From NCBI GenBank assembly GCA_009703545.1, contig WLFX01000051.1, positions 1 to 6,967 of the forward strand: DNA of 6,967 bases, in the 5' to 3' direction. Positions 5,328-6,967 of the stretch are shown piece by piece. Position numbers and translations under genes: made by a program. The notes beneath the pieces were generated by a model that worked only from the letters and a program-made list of their open reading frames with translations, did no database searches and was not told the origin of the DNA. Each line of letters begins with the position of its first letter. The first letter of the stretch is position 1. The stretch is from Actinomycetota bacterium (lineage in GTDB: Bacteria; Actinomycetota; Actinomycetes; Actinomycetales; Microbacteriaceae).

Positions 5328-6967
5328 ATGACACATTCACCCACCCGTCGTTTCCTCATTGCCATCGGCGAAATCCTCTTGATCACCGCCACATCGCTGA
5401 GCATGGCGTTATGGCCAACACAGCCCGCACGTGCAACAATCGCGTCTCCCGGCAGTCTCTCAACCACGAGTGCGCCTGCAGGAATTATCATCAACTCTCC
5501 ATGGGTGGTCGACGCCACGGGAACGGAATGGGCCTACGGCACGACGAGTGCGTCCATGGGAACGCTGATTTCGCGAAATCAAACTACCGGCGTATTCACG
5601 TCGAGGGCAATCACCGCCGGAGACGAAGGTTCGATAGCGGGTCTCTATTCACCACTAGCCAACGTTGCTGTTTTTAGTGCCCGCCGGACAGGTTTGGGAA
5701 ACCGACTCACCGCTTTCGATTTGGCGACCGGGACTCGAATCTCGACCCGAACAATGGCAACCGACGAAACGCTTATTCGCGCGTTGGCGTTCAACTCGGC
5801 CGCGGACTCGTACATCGTCGGCACCAACCAAAACCCTGCAAAGGTCATGAAGTTCGGAATCACCAACGGGAATTTGGAATACAGTTCCACCTTGGCAACG
5901 GGTCTCAAAGAAATCACCGCGTTCATCCCCAACGGCACCGAGTTACTTGCAGCGGTCAACACGAATCCGATCAAACTGGTCTCTGTCACGCGAAACAGGC
6001 TGGTAATTGGTTCGGTGGTGTCGCTTCCCGCGGGGACGCCGACGCTAATGGACCCGATTGTGGTGGGGACCACCGCCTACCTGGGCACAGACGTAACCCC
6101 CGGTCGAATCACAGCGATAGATATCCCGACGCAAACAGTGATTGCATCGGCGATCTTGAACACAGGGGAAATTGGGGCGCGCAATCTTGTGGTCGATAAC
6201 TCAACCGGAACGTTGTACGCGACGACCGACAGCACATCGGGACCGCGGATTGCGTCGTTTCGACTGACCGATTTGCGCCGGTTGGGAACGACGCAGCTAA
6301 GTGCCGGATCGTCGGCAACGTCACTGTTGTTATCCGGGGGAATGCTCGCCGCCGGTTTCGCGGGAACCCGGGGCGTCGAGACCTTGACCGTTGCGCCCGA
6401 ACCGAATGCTCCTGTCATCACGGGAATTCAGGCGGCGGACTCATCACTGGTCGTCACGTGGAATTCCGGTGGGTCGGTCGAACCAGTTCTCGAATATACC
6501 GCGTCCGCTAGCGCCGGGTCCTCCTCCGCCTCATGTTCCACAAACGGGACCTCATGCACAATTCAGGGCTTGAACAATGGAACCACCTACTCGATCTCGG
6601 TCGTTGCACGATCTGCTGCCGGAATCAGCCCAGCAACACTGGCGACCGGTATGCCACGGACCGTTCCAGATGCGCCAACAACCCCGCGGGTGACACGAGG
6701 TAATACCGACGTAACAGTGACGTGGACACCTCGTGGCGACGGTGGCGTGCCAATAACGGGTTACCGTGCGACGGCATCACCAAGTGGGAAGATATGCGAG
6801 TCGATCACACAAACCTGCACCATTTCCGGATTACCGAATGGGGTTCCGCAAACAGTTCAGGTTGTGGCGCGAAATTCAATAGGAACATCACAACCCTCCG
6901 CACCGAGCGCATCCGTAACGCCCGCGACGATACCGTCGACACCGCAAATTGAGTTCGCAGGCAGATC
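5328..6967 (+). CDS. Secreted beta-propeller and fibronectin type III protein, C-terminus cut by the window edge
   Basis: The frame is open for 546 residues to the right edge. A signal peptide is clear: TRR at 6-8, a hydrophobic core 9-29 and an A-R-A cleavage site after 36. Residues about 45-355 are rich in beta strands with a repeating outer-strand pattern, for example LTAFDLATG at 127 and ITAIDIPTQ at 261. Matching strands fall near 80, 127, 173, 215, 261, 308 and 350, a 42-47 residue period that suggests a seven-bladed beta-propeller. Two FN3 domains follow (about 358-446 and 447-535), each with a C-x6-C pair (403/410 and 490/497) before a GLxNG turn; a third appears to start near 536. 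No catalytic residues are recognised. Such proteins bind partners or polysaccharide outside the cell or on the wall; whether this one is anchored depends on the missing end. Confidence 0.85.
   Translation, partial: MTHSPTRRFLIAIGEILLITATSLSMALWPTQPARATIASPGSLSTTSAPAGIIINSPWVVDATGTEWAYGTTSASMGTLISRNQTTGVFTSRAITAGDEGSIAGLYSPLANVAVFSARRTGLGNRLTAFDLATGTRISTRTMATDETLIRALAFNSAADSYIVGTNQNPAKVMKFGITNGNLEYSSTLATGLKEITAFIPNGTELLAAVNTNPIKLVSVTRNRLVIGSVVSLPAGTPTLMDPIVVGTTAYLGTDVTPGRITAIDIPTQTVIASAILNTGEIGARNLVVDNSTGTLYATTDSTSGPRIASFRLTDLRRLGTTQLSAGSSATSLLLSGGMLAAGFAGTRGVETLTVAPEPNAPVITGIQAADSSLVVTWNSGGSVEPVLEYTASASAGSSSASCSTNGTSCTIQGLNNGTTYSISVVARSAAGISPATLATGMPRTVPDAPTTPRVTRGNTDVTVTWTPRGDGGVPITGYRATASPSGKICESITQTCTISGLPNGVPQTVQVVARNSIGTSQPSAPSASVTPATIPSTPQIEFAGR

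Noticed and set aside
5225..5518. Minus-strand open frame of 97 codons spanning the divergent promoter region
   Set aside because: It overlaps both the start of the exoprotein gene and the start of the DtxR-family gene and matches nothing; it would cover the regulatory sites.
5645..6421. Two minus-strand open frames of 142 and 114 codons
   Set aside because: They are antisense to the exoprotein gene, whose own frame has a signal peptide, repeats and FN3 domains; the antisense products show no family features.

Overview
The window reads as chromosomal DNA of an actinobacterium (Actinomycetota) of moderate G+C content. The evidence is an IdeR/DtxR-type iron repressor with actinobacterial spacing of its metal ligands, secreted fibronectin type III (FN3) domains with a C-x6-C pair typical of actinobacteria, and several genes with a TAnnnT -10 element only 6-7 bases before the ATG, as in leaderless transcripts. 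I cannot name the genus. There is no rRNA, tRNA, CRISPR array, transposase or phage gene.

Layout. Bases 1-566 (minus) hold the N-terminal three quarters of an acetoacetate decarboxylase-fold enzyme, cut by the left edge. A 186-base divergent promoter region follows, then an APC-superfamily amino acid/amine permease (753-2291, plus) ending in a strong GAAA-loop terminator. A RimJ/RimL-like GNAT acetyltransferase (2365-3117, plus) starts right after that terminator from an apparently leaderless promoter. The 184-base gap 3118-3301 holds a candidate promoter, an 11-base direct repeat, a 15-bp hairpin and a second candidate promoter. Next come an ArsB/NhaD-type ion permease (3302-4576, plus) and a convergent DtxR/IdeR-family repressor (4573-5241, minus), whose stop codons overlap by 4 bp. 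A compact 86-base divergent region (5242-5327), with a perfect DnaA box and a 14-bp palindrome, leads into a large secreted protein (5328 to the right edge, plus). That protein has a signal peptide, a seven-repeat beta-propeller-like part and at least two FN3 domains.

How the genes may fit together. The decarboxylase-like enzyme and the APC permease are divergent, each with an inverted repeat at its promoter, so they may form a uptake-and-catabolism pair for a small nitrogenous metabolite under a shared or separate repressor (inference). The metal-dependent repressor sits tail-to-tail with the ion permease and head-to-head with the secreted protein, so it could control either or both (inference). 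The two genes cut by the window edges are complete open frames as far as the sequence goes.

The best candidates for something not yet described are the regulatory layout upstream of the ion permease (promoter, hairpin, second promoter) and the propeller-FN3 exoprotein divergent from an iron-type repressor. I do not see a clearly novel multi-gene defence or biosynthetic system.
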